Positions 8,113-17,521 of a stretch of DNA of 64,000 nt are shown in pieces; positions within the stretch are counted from its first letter, which is position 1, and the number at the start of each line of letters is the position of its first letter. The position numbers were made by a program, and so were the translations under genes. This DNA is from JABCPE02 sp963518955 (GTDB taxonomy: Bacteria > Bacteroidota > Bacteroidia > Flavobacteriales > Weeksellaceae): contig CAUQKI010000008.1 of NCBI GenBank assembly GCA_963518955.1, forward strand, positions 16,298-80,297, given 5' to 3'. Under the pieces are notes generated by a model. It saw only the letters and a program-made list of their open reading frames with translations. It made no database searches and was not told the DNA's origin.

Positions 8113-8667
8113 TTATTTCAAAGAATTGATTTTCTCTGTAAGAGCTTCTTTGGATGGAAAAGCTCCCATTATTTCTTCTCGTTTTTCTCCTTTTGTGATC
8201 AAGGTAAAAGGAATGGCATCACCTCTCCATGTTTCGAAGTTTTTGCTGAAAAAATCTTGGGAAAGGTTTCCAAAATTGAATAAAATTATATTATTCCCTA
8301 ATCCAGATTTTTCCGCAAAATCAGCAACTTTAGTCCAGTTCTGTGGCTCGTCCAAATTTATGAAGGTGAATTTTACTTTCTCATTTTTCATTTCCTTTAT
8401 TTTCTCCTGAAAATGAGGCATTTCATCCATACAAGGTCTGCACCAAGTAGCGAAAAAGTTGGTAACATAGAGAGTGTCATTTTTCTTAGTCGCAAAAACC
8501 TCAGAAATTTGTTCTTGGCTCATTTCTTTGAGTAGGGTAGAGCTTTGCGGTTCTTGTTTTTCAGTGGTTTCTACAGTTTGGGTTTCTTCTGTTTGGATGT
8601 TTGTTTCCTCTTTTTTGTTGCAGCTTACTAAAGCTAAAACTGTTAATGCAATGATGATTTTTTTCAT
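8113..8667 (-). CDS. TlpA-like thioredoxin-fold lipoprotein
   Basis: The 184-residue product begins with a lipoprotein signal (MKKIIIALTVLALVSCNKKE; the lipobox cysteine is residue 16), followed by a Glu/Thr-rich linker (about 20-48). A thioredoxin-like domain follows, with the redox motif 'FFATWCRPCMDEMPHF' near residue 73 (Cys-Arg-Pro-Cys) and the cis-proline region 'GDAIPFTLI' near 150. Such proteins act in the periplasm as thiol reductases, for example in cytochrome c maturation. This is family knowledge; the partner is not identified here. A promoter is seen at 8811-8843. Two more thioredoxin-fold proteins occur at 32635 and 60407. Confidence 0.85.
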   Translation of the reverse strand: MKKIIIALTVLALVSCNKKEETNIQTEETQTVETTEKQEPQSSTLLKEMSQEQISEVFATKKNDTLYVTNFFATWCRPCMDEMPHFQEKIKEMKNEKVKFTFINLDEPQNWTKVADFAEKSGLGNNIILFNFGNLSQDFFSKNFETWRGDAIPFTLITKGEKREEIMGAFPSKEALTEKINSLK

Positions 8668-8810
8668 TCGAAAAATTATTTTATTAAATTATTATTTGTA
8701 ATAAATCCCAAAAAATCCAAAACTATCAATTTTTAGTATTCTTATTCATAGATTTAGAAAAGAATTGATTAAATTTGCCTTAGACTTCTTGGGCTAAATT
8801 TATAGCTTGG

Positions 8811-8843
8811 CAAAGTTAAATAAAAAAAGAAGTAGCTGCCAAA
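8811..8843 (-). promoter_or_regulatory. Bacteroidota-type promoter for the TlpA-like gene
   Basis: On the minus strand TTTG (8843-8840) is followed after 21 bases by TAACTTTG (8818-8811). Transcription would give a leader of about 140 nt before the TlpA-like start at 8667. A second -7-like box on the plus strand (TAAATTTG, 8770-8777) may serve the gene at 8881. The rest of the 8668-8880 gap shows nothing else. Confidence 0.5.
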
Positions 8844-8880
8844 CACAAAAAATTAAATAAAAGTTAAAAAACGCTATACT

Positions 8881-9492
8881 TTGAGGAGGTTAGGCAATAT
8901 TTTGAAAATATCTATTGTTATGATAGAAATGATGGTGCTGCTCATGTTCTGGGCGAATGTATGGGTTTTTCATTTGACCAATGGAAGGACATTCAGCCAA
9001 GTGAGCAAGGTGCCTCCTCGGACATGTGCCCTAGTTTTGGGGACTTCTCCAAAGATGAAATCTGGTAAGGCAAATCCTTATTTCATCTCTAGAATGAAGG
9101 CAGCAGCGACTCTGTATCACCATGGGAAAATTAAAAAAATCATCGTAAGTGGAGAAAAGAGCCCTTATTATAACGAGCCAGAGGCGATGAAGAGTTATTT
9201 GGTTGGTTATGAAGGGGTTCCAGAAAATGTGATAACGGAGGATTTTGAAGGATTTAGTACGCGGGAGAGTATTCTTCGGTGTAAAAATATTTTTAATGAG
9301 TCTAATGTGATTATCGTATCTCAGGGTTATCACAACCTCAGAGCTTTGTTTTTTGCGAGAAATCACGGGATGAATGCGCTGGGATTTGATGCGCGGGATG
9401 TTACAAAAAATGAGAGTTTTTATCGAAATCATATGCGGGAAGTTTTGGCGAGAGTTCAGGCGGCAGTGTATTATTTCTTAAAAATTTCATAA
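8881..9492 (+). CDS. SanA/ElyC/YdcF-family (DUF218) membrane-anchored protein
   Basis: This 203-residue protein has an N-terminal membrane segment (about 8-32) and a DUF218 domain. Visible motifs are 'CALVLGTSPKMKSGKANPYF' (about 49-68), 'KIKKIIVSGEKSPYYNEPEA', 'EDFEGFSTRESILRCKNIF' and 'VIIVSQGYHNLRALFFARNHG', all in SanA-like order. Family members influence envelope integrity and vancomycin sensitivity in other bacteria; their chemistry is unsettled. The frame has no ATG before residue 14, and starting there would remove part of the membrane segment, so TTG at 8881 is the likely start. The gene is 48 bases before the UMF1 transporter. Confidence 0.8.
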   Translation: MRRLGNILKISIVMIEMMVLLMFWANVWVFHLTNGRTFSQVSKVPPRTCALVLGTSPKMKSGKANPYFISRMKAAATLYHHGKIKKIIVSGEKSPYYNEPEAMKSYLVGYEGVPENVITEDFEGFSTRESILRCKNIFNESNVIIVSQGYHNLRALFFARNHGMNALGFDARDVTKNESFYRNHMREVLARVQAAVYYFLKIS

Positions 9493-9540
9493 ATTTGCCC
9501 ATTACTAAGAATTTAGATCCAAAAAGGAGCTGATTCTTAA

Positions 9541-11070
9541 ATGATAAAAATAATGAAACAGATAAAAAATAACCCTAAAATAATGCGTGCATGGGCGGTG
9601 TATGACTGGGCGAACTCGGTTTATTCCCTAGTGATTACATCTACCATTTTTCCTATTTACTATTCTATTCTGACGACGGCTTATGAGAAGAATGAATTTG
9701 TGCAGGAAACAGGAAGATGGATAAAAGTGCCTGTGCGAAATATGATTTCGTTTTTTGGAAAGCAGTATGAGCCAGATGCGGTCTATGGGTATTCTCTGAC
9801 ATTATCATTTTTCATAGTAGTTATCCTTACGCCTATTTTATCTTCTTTGGCGGATATTATCGGAAATAAAAAATCTTTTTTACAGTTTTTCTGTTACCTT
9901 GGCGCGACATCTTGTATGGGATTGGCGCTTTTTGTAAATATGAAAACGGTGTATTTAGGTTTGCTTTTTAGCGTTACCGCGAGTATTGGTTTTTGGGGAA
10001 GTTTGGTTTTTTATAATTCATTTTTGCCCGATATTGCCACGAAAGACAAACAGGATGCATTGTCCGCAAAGGGCTATGTCTATGGATACATAGGCTCTGT
10101 GGTGCTGGTGATTATCTGCTTGATACTCATACAGGTAGTGGCGCAGAATGCTAAGCAAGCGCTGTTTTACACAAGAGTAAGTTTCTTATTGACAGGGGCT
10201 TGGTGGTTTGGTTTTTCGCAATATACATTTAAACACCTGCCGAAATTTGGGGAAGTTAAAGACCAACTGCCAAAGGATTTGGTATTGTTGAATTTTAAAA
10301 ATATTTTTAAATCTCACGAAGAGCATGGAGGGTGGTTTCAGGTAGTAAAAGGGAATATTAAATTCTACATAGAAATAGTAAAAGAGAGTTTCAGAGAACT
10401 TTATAAAATAGGGAAGGAACTCTTTAAAACGCCGAATCTAAAGTATTTCTTGTCAAGTTTCTTTTTCTATAGTGTAGGAATGCAGACAATTTTCCTAATG
10501 GCAACTTTATTCGGGAAAAGTGAAATAAACTTAGAAGAAGGAAAACTGATAGCAACTCTTTTAATCATTCAAATAGAAGCAATTATCGGAGCGGTTATAT
10601 TTTCAAGGTTGTCTAAAAAAATAGGAAATAAAAATGTAATCAGTATCACGGTTTTCCTTTGGATAGTGGTCTGTGTGTGGGCATATGCTCTTAATAAAGC
10701 CAATCCTAATGTAGAGTACCATTTCTATGCTGTTGCTGGTTTAGTGGGGCTTGTAATGGGAGGGTTACAGGCGATGTCCCGTTCTACTTATAGTAGGCTT
10801 TTGCCAGAAAATAGTATGGATAATACTACATTTTTTAGTTTTTATGATGTATTGGAGAAAATAGCCATAATGATGGGGACACTTATATTTTCATTTATTA
10901 TTGATAAATATGATGTAATAAAGAACTGTTTTGCTCAAGTAGATATTGTCTTGCCATCAGCGGCAGGAATGCGTTTTGCGGCATTCTTCATGGGTGTGTT
11001 TTTCCTATTAGGTTTGATTTTGATAAGATTTGTTAAAATTAAGGTGATGGGGGATAAGGAGGTCTTGTAA
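9541..11070 (+). CDS. UMF1-type MFS transporter (Atg22-like)
   Basis: This is a 509-residue polytopic protein with about 12 hydrophobic segments. The N-terminal family signature 'RAWAVYDWANSVYSLVITST' (residues 16-35) is diagnostic for the UMF1 family, named after the yeast vacuole effluxer Atg22. Members export or exchange small molecules, and specificity in bacteria is not established. 'GGLQAMSRSTYSRLLPEN' near 410 is the second conserved block. ATG at 9541 is used; ATG at 9553 (MKQIK) is an equally acceptable start. It lies just before the polysaccharide locus (43-base gap) but is probably unrelated to it. Confidence 0.88.
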   Translation: MIKIMKQIKNNPKIMRAWAVYDWANSVYSLVITSTIFPIYYSILTTAYEKNEFVQETGRWIKVPVRNMISFFGKQYEPDAVYGYSLTLSFFIVVILTPILSSLADIIGNKKSFLQFFCYLGATSCMGLALFVNMKTVYLGLLFSVTASIGFWGSLVFYNSFLPDIATKDKQDALSAKGYVYGYIGSVVLVIICLILIQVVAQNAKQALFYTRVSFLLTGAWWFGFSQYTFKHLPKFGEVKDQLPKDLVLLNFKNIFKSHEEHGGWFQVVKGNIKFYIEIVKESFRELYKIGKELFKTPNLKYFLSSFFFYSVGMQTIFLMATLFGKSEINLEEGKLIATLLIIQIEAIIGAVIFSRLSKKIGNKNVISITVFLWIVVCVWAYALNKANPNVEYHFYAVAGLVGLVMGGLQAMSRSTYSRLLPENSMDNTTFFSFYDVLEKIAIMMGTLIFSFIIDKYDVIKNCFAQVDIVLPSAAGMRFAAFFMGVFFLLGLILIRFVKIKVMGDKEVL

Positions 11071-11112
11071 CAACCTTCAAATAGAGTTTCTACTTTATAA
11101 AAGAATAAACTA

Positions 11113-13029
11113 ATGAAAAAAACTTTATCCAAAATAATTAATAAAATATATGATGGGGATAATAATATAGATATATCTGAAATGAAATACCTTCCAAGAT
11201 GGGGTGTTTTATTTATAGATGTATGTATTTTGTTGTTTTCATTGTTAATTATAGAACAGATAGGTGTCTATTTTACAGGGACAATGGATTTTTATAAAAA
11301 ATGTTCTCTCATTGTAGGAGTGAATGTGTTTTTTATGATTATTTTCCGTACTTATTCAGGTATTGTCAGACATTCTACTTTTATAGACCTTTCTAAAATA
11401 TTTCTATCCATAGTATACACCATATTTGTTTTGGTTATCCTTAATGTAGTGGTGTATTGGAGAATGGATTATAAATTGTTCAAAACATCTTTATTGCTTG
11501 TTTATGCAGGAGTTTCCTTTGTGCTGCTGTTTATTTATCGTCTTTTTGTAAAGGAATTTTTTAATTTTATAAGGGAATATAGAAAGAATTTCCAAAAGAA
11601 AAGAATTCTGGTTTTGGGAATAGATGAGGTTTCTGTTTCTTTGGCAAAAATAATAGCGGACAACTCCTCTGTTCCATATCATTTGGTAGGTTTTATTACG
11701 GAGAGAACGGATTCTAAACAGGCAAGTTTGCTCAATAGAAAGATCTATACTAAAAATGATATAGAGGAATATCAGAAAACACTTGATATAGACGGCGTTC
11801 TTATCAACCGAAACGGGCTGACCAAGGAAGCGATGCAGGAATGGGTGAATTTCTTCTTGGAGAAAGGTATCCAGATGTATAAAGCGCCTGTTTTAGAGGA
11901 GATAAGAGAAGGAGGAGATTATTTTAAAATACAAAATATTCAGATAGAGGACTTGCTCAATAGAAAGCCAATCAGCATAGAAAATGAGGAAGTCAAAAGC
12001 AGACATTATAACAAAAATGTTCTGATAACAGGAGGCGCAGGCTCTATCGGTAGTGAAATAGTAAGACAGGTGGCAATGTCAGACCCTGCTCTGGTGGTGG
12101 TTTTAGACCAAGCGGAAACGCCGCTGTATGCCATAGAATTGGAATTAAAGGAAAGTTTCCCGAATGTTAATTTTAAATTTGTTTTAGCGGATATTTCTAA
12201 TATCAATAGGCTCGAAAGTGTATTTGAGGAATATAAATTTTCTGTGGTCTATCATGCCGCAGCCTATAAGCATGTTCCATTGGTAGAGGAAAATCCACAT
12301 GAAGGAGTTTTGGTGAATATTCAAGGAAGTAAAAATCTGGCTCTTCTGGCAAGTAAATACAAAGTAGATACCTTTGTGATGGTTTCTACGGACAAGGCGG
12401 TAAATCCAACCAATGTGATGGGAGCTTCCAAGAGAGCGGCTGAATTGTTCGTTCAAGCGCTTCAAAACCAATCAGGGAATACAACCAAGTTTGTGACCAC
12501 TCGTTTTGGAAATGTTTTGGGGTCTAATGGTTCGGTTATTCCATATTTCAAAAAACAGATAGAAAAAGGCGGGCCGATTACGATTACCCACCCAGATATT
12601 GTGAGATATTTTATGACCATTCCAGAGGCGTGCGAGTTGGTTCTTCAGGCTGGAACTATGGGCGTAGGAGGAGAAATTTTTGTCTTCGATATGGGAGAGC
12701 CTGTGAAAATAGTGGACTTGGCGGAGAGAATGATAAGATTGTCTGGTTTTGAGCCAGATATAGACATTAAAATAGTATATACAGGGCTTCGCCCAGGGGA
12801 AAAACTTTACGAAGAACTGCTCAGTGATGGAACGAAAACTCTGCCGACACATCACGAGAAAATAATGATTTCCAAGGATGAAACCATGGAATTTGAAAAA
12901 ATAAACACATTGACCCAGAAAATATACGATCTTGCCAAAGAGAGTAATAAGATAGAAGTGGTTAGAACTTTGAAGGAAATAGTGAAAGAATTTAAGAGTA
13001 ATAATTCTGTTTACCAGCAGTTAGATTAG
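11113..13029 (+). CDS. Membrane-bound nucleotide-sugar 4,6-dehydratase (CapD/WbpM/PglF-type)
   Basis: This 638-residue protein has four N-terminal membrane segments (about 30-150), a Rossmann-like linker domain (about 160-270) and a C-terminal short-chain dehydrogenase domain. The NAD motif is 'GGAGSIGSEI' near residue 304. The catalytic block 'STDKAVNPTNVMGASKR' near 424-440 has Met in place of the usual active-site Tyr, as in UDP-GlcNAc C6-dehydratases (WbpM, PglF). The expected product is a UDP-4-keto-6-deoxy-HexNAc. It opens the polysaccharide locus, and the aminotransferase and formyltransferase further on could use its product. Confidence 0.88.
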   Translation: MKKTLSKIINKIYDGDNNIDISEMKYLPRWGVLFIDVCILLFSLLIIEQIGVYFTGTMDFYKKCSLIVGVNVFFMIIFRTYSGIVRHSTFIDLSKIFLSIVYTIFVLVILNVVVYWRMDYKLFKTSLLLVYAGVSFVLLFIYRLFVKEFFNFIREYRKNFQKKRILVLGIDEVSVSLAKIIADNSSVPYHLVGFITERTDSKQASLLNRKIYTKNDIEEYQKTLDIDGVLINRNGLTKEAMQEWVNFFLEKGIQMYKAPVLEEIREGGDYFKIQNIQIEDLLNRKPISIENEEVKSRHYNKNVLITGGAGSIGSEIVRQVAMSDPALVVVLDQAETPLYAIELELKESFPNVNFKFVLADISNINRLESVFEEYKFSVVYHAAAYKHVPLVEENPHEGVLVNIQGSKNLALLASKYKVDTFVMVSTDKAVNPTNVMGASKRAAELFVQALQNQSGNTTKFVTTRFGNVLGSNGSVIPYFKKQIEKGGPITITHPDIVRYFMTIPEACELVLQAGTMGVGGEIFVFDMGEPVKIVDLAERMIRLSGFEPDIDIKIVYTGLRPGEKLYEELLSDGTKTLPTHHEKIMISKDETMEFEKINTLTQKIYDLAKESNKIEVVRTLKEIVKEFKSNNSVYQQLD

Positions 13030-13050
13030 CCCTAATTCTGAAAAAAAGGA

Positions 13051-13058
13051 TATATTTG
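13051..13058 (+). promoter_or_regulatory. -7 box (TATATTTG) before the Wza-like gene
   Basis: TATATTTG lies 20 bases before the Wza-like start codon in the 48-base gap after the dehydratase. No good -33 TTG is seen at 19-21 bases. It may allow an internal promoter for the export genes. Confidence 0.4.
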
Positions 13059-13077
13059 CAATAATTATAAATGAGCA

Positions 13078-13887
13078 ATGATGAAAATAAAAATATTTTT
13101 AATAATAACAGCACTTTTGGCTTTGACCTCTTGTAAAAATCAAAAAGAAATAGCCTATATGCAGAATATAGAGCAGATAGCAAAAGAGGCATCTCAGAAA
13201 AATGTGCAATCCACTATACAACCTAACGACCAGCTTTTGATATATGTGACTGCAAAGGATATGAGCATCACAGCGCCATTCAACCAAGGTGTAGCGACTG
13301 ATATCAATAAATCACAAGTTAATTATTCCCAGCCTAATACTAACCTTCCAGCATCTGGACAGACCTCTGTATCAGGTGTTACTTATACCGTTTATTCAGA
13401 TGGATTTATAGAATTTCCTGTTTTGGGTAGAATAAGCACTACTGGAAAAACAGTGGAGGCTTTGAAAGATGAACTGACCAAGAAATTGAGAAAATATATC
13501 ATAGACCCTACAGTAAGTGTTCGTTATGCTAATTATCGTGTAACGGTGCTTGGGGAAGTAAATAAACCAGGGGAATATCTTATTCCAGATGGGAAAACTA
13601 CCTTGCTTGGAGCTTTGGGGCTTGCAGGGGATTTGACTATTTATGGGAAAAGAGATAATATTTTAGTAGTAAGAGAGCAGGATGGAGTAAGAACACAGGC
13701 CTATATCAACCTTACAGATGCTAATTTTATCAATTCTCCTTATTACCACTTGAAACAAAACGATGTGGTCTATGTAACTCCTAATAATGCCAAGAAAAAT
13801 TCTGCTTCTTTTGGTCCTCAGACTACGATTTACATATCGGTGGCGTCCATTATTGTGACAATTTTGGCATTGATTATTAAAAAATAA
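13078..13887 (+). CDS. Wza-type polysaccharide export lipoprotein (OPX)
   Basis: The 269-residue product has a lipoprotein signal ending 'LLALTSCKN' (lipid-modified Cys near residue 20). A Poly_export domain follows, with the start 'IQPNDQLLIYVTAKD' near 47 and 'GFIEFPVLGRISTTGKTVEA' near 105, then a soluble ligand-binding beta-grasp (SLBB) domain 'VTVLGEVNKPGEYLI' near 158. A C-terminal hydrophobic segment (about 247-266) ends in 'IIKK', so the protein may span the outer membrane once, as in Wza. It works with the tyrosine autokinase gene 9 bases downstream. The length is typical of short flavobacterial OPX proteins. Confidence 0.9.
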   Translation: MMKIKIFLIITALLALTSCKNQKEIAYMQNIEQIAKEASQKNVQSTIQPNDQLLIYVTAKDMSITAPFNQGVATDINKSQVNYSQPNTNLPASGQTSVSGVTYTVYSDGFIEFPVLGRISTTGKTVEALKDELTKKLRKYIIDPTVSVRYANYRVTVLGEVNKPGEYLIPDGKTTLLGALGLAGDLTIYGKRDNILVVREQDGVRTQAYINLTDANFINSPYYHLKQNDVVYVTPNNAKKNSASFGPQTTIYISVASIIVTILALIIKK

Positions 13888-13896
13888 ACATCAAAA

Positions 13897-16305
13897 ATGA
13901 ATAATAAAAATTCATCAAAATATCCCAATACAGACAAGCATCAAGTAGATGTTTTAGAGCTGATAAAACCATATACACAGAGTTGGAAATGGTTTGTAGT
14001 CTCTGCATTCCTTGCTTTAGTATTGGCATTGTTATACCTTAGAACAGAAACTTATGTTTATCAGGTGCAGTCTTCTGTATTGGTAAAAGAAGCCAAAAAT
14101 ACATCAAGTTCCAGCACAGAAGCAGATTTGCTTATGGATTTATCAAAGCTGGGAGGAATGAGTTCTAATAGTATAGACAATGAGATAGAAATTTTTAAAT
14201 CCAAAAAACTGATGAATGCCGTTGTAGAAAGCAAAAATCTACAAGTGGCTATTTATTCTAGCGACAATCTTAAAAGTAAAGAGCTTTATGGGGATACGGC
14301 TCCATTTTTTGTAAATGTAGTTAATGAAAAGAAGAATGCAGTATTTCCTCAGGAGAATGTAAAAATAGAGATAAATGGCGATAAGATTACATTGTCTTCC
14401 AGCGAGTTGGATAATGAAATTACAGGAAGATTTAATAAGTTGATAAGCCTTCCATATGCCAATATCATCATTACTAAAAATAAGGACTTTGATTCTGTAA
14501 AAGCAGGGGCTTTGGGCGAATTGTCCCTTTCTATCTTGTCAAAAGAAGCTCGTGTAGTTCAGCTGCAAAAAATGCTGAATGTGGGTCTGCTTAACAAGGA
14601 TGCGACGATAGTAGGTCTGTCCATGAACTATCCTAATGTGGATAAAGCCAAAGACATCATCGATAATCTAGTGGTGGCCTACAACCAAGATGCAATCAGC
14701 GATAAAAACTCTCAGTCAAAAGAAACGATGAAGTTCATCGAAGGGCGTATTGAGGTGATATCTAGTGAATTGCAAAGTGTTGAAAATGAGAAGGAAAGAT
14801 TTAAAGAAAAAAACCAACTGACAGACATAGGGGTAGAAGCCAAACTTAATTTGGAAACTAGCGCCCAGTCCAGAGCTAAACAGCTTGATATAGATGCCGA
14901 GGCGCAGATGGTGGATGGTATGATAGGCTATCTCAATAATAAGGGTGCATATCAGGTGTTGCCGTCAGCAGTAGGACTTACAGATCCTACGGCTTCTGCA
15001 GGGATAGAATCTTATAACCGTTTGGTTTTAGAAAGAGACAGATTGTTAGCATCTGCTACGGAAAACCACCCAGCGGTAGTTAATGTATCTCAGCAGCTTA
15101 ATGAACTGAAAGGTTCCATTATGCAAAGTTTGCAAAAAACTAAAACGAACTTGAAAATAGCAAGTTCTGAGTTACAAATGGAGCAAAACCGAGCAAATGG
15201 GAAAATTTCCAAGTTACCAAACATAGAGAAATTATTCAGAAATATAGAAAGACAACAGCAGATTAAAGAGCAGTTGTATCTATTATTACTACAAAAAAGA
15301 GAAGAATCAGCCATTTCATTAGCCATCACAGGTGATAAAGCAAGGGTGATAGATGAGGCGTATTCTTCTGATGTGCCGGTGTCTCCTAAGAAGTCTATAA
15401 TATTGATGGGAGCGATGCTTTTAGGATTGATAATTCCGTTTGCTTTTATTTACATAAAAGAGCTTTTGAACATCAAGATAAAGACAAAACAAGATGTAGA
15501 GAGACTTTCTTCTACACCTGTTTTAGCGGAGCTACCGAAAGTAGAAAAAGGTCAGTCCGAGCTTGTGGGAACGAACGATTCTTCCCTGATTGCAGAAGCC
15601 TTCCGATTATTGGTTACCAATATGAACTTTATTCTTCCTAAAAAAGACGAAGGAAAGGTGATTTTTGTGACCTCTACAGTAAATGGAGAAGGGAAAACCT
15701 TTACTTCAGTTAATTTAGCTCAGACATTGTCCACACCTAGAAAGAGAGTGATTTTGATAGGTTCAGACATTAGAAATCCACAGCTCCAAAGGTATAATAA
15801 TAAAGCAAGGAAAGGCGTAGCAGGACTTACAGAGTTCCTATATAATGATGAAACTACTATAGAAAGTATCATACATAAATACGCTTCTGATTCATATTTA
15901 GATGTGATTTATTCAGGAAGTATTCCACCAAATCCAGCAGACCTTCTGACGAATGGAAGGTATGAACTTCTATTGGCTGAGTTGAAAAAGAAATATGACT
16001 ATATTGTCATAGACACAGCACCATTGATGCTTGTGACAGATACATTGTTATTAGCTAATCTAGCAGATGCTACGATCTATATCATGCGTTCTGAATATTC
16101 AGAAAAAGCATTGATAGACTTTGCAAATAAGAACATCAGAGAAGGAAAAATCAAAAATGTTGGATTCGTTCTTAATGATGTGGAGAAGAGCAACTTTGGG
16201 TATAGAAACAAATATGGCTATGGCTATTATACCGAAGGAAAAACTTGGTTTGACAGGCTTAAAAATAAAATAAAGCATATCATCAGTAGAAGCAGAAGGT
16301 GGTAA
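13897..16305 (+). CDS. Wzc-type polysaccharide co-polymerase with tyrosine autokinase domain
   Basis: This 802-residue inner-membrane protein has a membrane segment near 32-50, a long periplasmic Wzz-like region with coiled coil (about 270-460), a second membrane segment near 500-520, and a C-terminal BY-kinase domain. Walker A is 'TSTVNGEGKTFTSVNLA' near 591, the Walker A' block is 'RVILIGSDIRNPQL' near 622, and Walker B is 'YDYIVIDTAPL' near 702. A tyrosine-rich segment 'YRNKYGYGYYTEG' near 769 provides likely autophosphorylation sites. In the family, cycles of phosphorylation control chain length and export through Wza. The gene follows wza directly, as is usual. Confidence 0.92.
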   Translation: MNNKNSSKYPNTDKHQVDVLELIKPYTQSWKWFVVSAFLALVLALLYLRTETYVYQVQSSVLVKEAKNTSSSSTEADLLMDLSKLGGMSSNSIDNEIEIFKSKKLMNAVVESKNLQVAIYSSDNLKSKELYGDTAPFFVNVVNEKKNAVFPQENVKIEINGDKITLSSSELDNEITGRFNKLISLPYANIIITKNKDFDSVKAGALGELSLSILSKEARVVQLQKMLNVGLLNKDATIVGLSMNYPNVDKAKDIIDNLVVAYNQDAISDKNSQSKETMKFIEGRIEVISSELQSVENEKERFKEKNQLTDIGVEAKLNLETSAQSRAKQLDIDAEAQMVDGMIGYLNNKGAYQVLPSAVGLTDPTASAGIESYNRLVLERDRLLASATENHPAVVNVSQQLNELKGSIMQSLQKTKTNLKIASSELQMEQNRANGKISKLPNIEKLFRNIERQQQIKEQLYLLLLQKREESAISLAITGDKARVIDEAYSSDVPVSPKKSIILMGAMLLGLIIPFAFIYIKELLNIKIKTKQDVERLSSTPVLAELPKVEKGQSELVGTNDSSLIAEAFRLLVTNMNFILPKKDEGKVIFVTSTVNGEGKTFTSVNLAQTLSTPRKRVILIGSDIRNPQLQRYNNKARKGVAGLTEFLYNDETTIESIIHKYASDSYLDVIYSGSIPPNPADLLTNGRYELLLAELKKKYDYIVIDTAPLMLVTDTLLLANLADATIYIMRSEYSEKALIDFANKNIREGKIKNVGFVLNDVEKSNFGYRNKYGYGYYTEGKTWFDRLKNKIKHIISRSRRW

Positions 16306-16318
16306 CAAATGACAACTC

Positions 16319-17521
16319 ATGTATCGGCATGCGATAACAATAATAGATAAGTATAAACAATATTTCCCTGTAATAGTAAAATTATTAGGGTCGGGATTGC
16401 TTACTTCATTGGGATTCGTGCTGCTAGCTTCTGGGAAGTTTGATTATATATCTAATGAGCTGTCCGTCAAGATATTGCTTTTTATTCAGTTTCAAATAAT
16501 AGGAATTACGATTTCCAAATACGGGCTGGATAGTTTGGTTTTTGCAAAAATGATAGGAAATTCCAATAGTGTGTATGACCCACTGGAATACATAAAAAAA
16601 AAGGGAATTCTATTATCTATTCTGTGTGCATGTGTTTATGCGATAATGTATGATTATACCTACGCGCTCGTTATTTTTTGCACGATAGTATTTGATGTTT
16701 ATAGTGTGGTGGCTATTGTCCAGATGAATGTGATGAAGCACTATAACTATGCACTCTTTGCGAATATAGCGGCTTATCCTCTTTTTTTTGGCGTTCTTCT
16801 TGTTAGTTCACTTTTCTTTGAATACAGCTATGGGCAAATGATAGTGCTATATGTGGCGTGTATTTTTCTGAGGTTTTTGCTTTCATGGATTTTCATCATG
16901 AAAAAGAAGAAAACAGAAGACATAGAGCTGATGGAGTTGGAAGTTCCGTTTAGTTTAGGAATCCAGCAGATTTTGAATTTTAGTTTGTTTAAAATAGACC
17001 AAATCATCATTTCACTTGGAGCTGTTTTATTGGTGTTTCTTGGGATTGCAGGGCAGGATATTCAGCAGATTTTGTTTTTATCCAAATTCCCAGAGCTGGT
17101 TTCAGGAGTTTTGGTTTCGTTGTCATTTTTGTACGCACCGTATTTGATTATAGAAAGCAGGGAAGGGCTGATAGCGGTTTTAGATAAATACAAATGGATT
17201 TTGGTGCTTTATGGAGTGGGGCTGGCGGTTGCCCTTTGTGTTTATATGCTGATTTGGAATGGAGAGACGGATTTGGATGTAGTTTATGCTATTTCTTACC
17301 TTATAGTTTCTGTATTGGCTGTTTTTGTAAATATGGTTACCTTGGGGTATTTAAAGAAAAACGAAGTAAATATATTGGTTAAAAATCTGGTGATTAGCAG
17401 CGGTATAGGGGTAGTTTTTTTGCTGATTATTCCTTTTTTAGGGATGGGGAAATATATGGTTTGTAGTGTTCCTATACAGATGCTGTTTTTCTTGGTTTTA
17501 AGATTACAAAATAAAAAATGA
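16319..17521 (+). CDS. Candidate polysaccharide flippase (Wzx-like membrane protein)
   Basis: This 400-residue hydrophobic protein has about 11-12 membrane segments and few motifs. Its place between wzc and the polymerase candidate, and its overall pattern (paired long helices, short loops, charged loop 'MKKKKTEDIELMELEVPFSL' near 193), point to a Wzx-type lipid-linked oligosaccharide flippase of the MATE/MVF superfamily. I do not see a diagnostic signature, so this is an inference from context. The start is the ATG at 16319; the ATG at 16309 is out of frame and runs into a stop after 12 codons. It overlaps the next gene by 4 bases. Confidence 0.6.
   Translation: MYRHAITIIDKYKQYFPVIVKLLGSGLLTSLGFVLLASGKFDYISNELSVKILLFIQFQIIGITISKYGLDSLVFAKMIGNSNSVYDPLEYIKKKGILLSILCACVYAIMYDYTYALVIFCTIVFDVYSVVAIVQMNVMKHYNYALFANIAAYPLFFGVLLVSSLFFEYSYGQMIVLYVACIFLRFLLSWIFIMKKKKTEDIELMELEVPFSLGIQQILNFSLFKIDQIIISLGAVLLVFLGIAGQDIQQILFLSKFPELVSGVLVSLSFLYAPYLIIESREGLIAVLDKYKWILVLYGVGLAVALCVYMLIWNGETDLDVVYAISYLIVSVLAVFVNMVTLGYLKKNEVNILVKNLVISSGIGVVFLLIIPFLGMGKYMVCSVPIQMLFFLVLRLQNKK

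Noticed and set aside
9031..9432. 133-codon minus-strand ORF inside the SanA-like gene
   Set aside because: It is antisense to the DUF218 core; no motif and no promoter.
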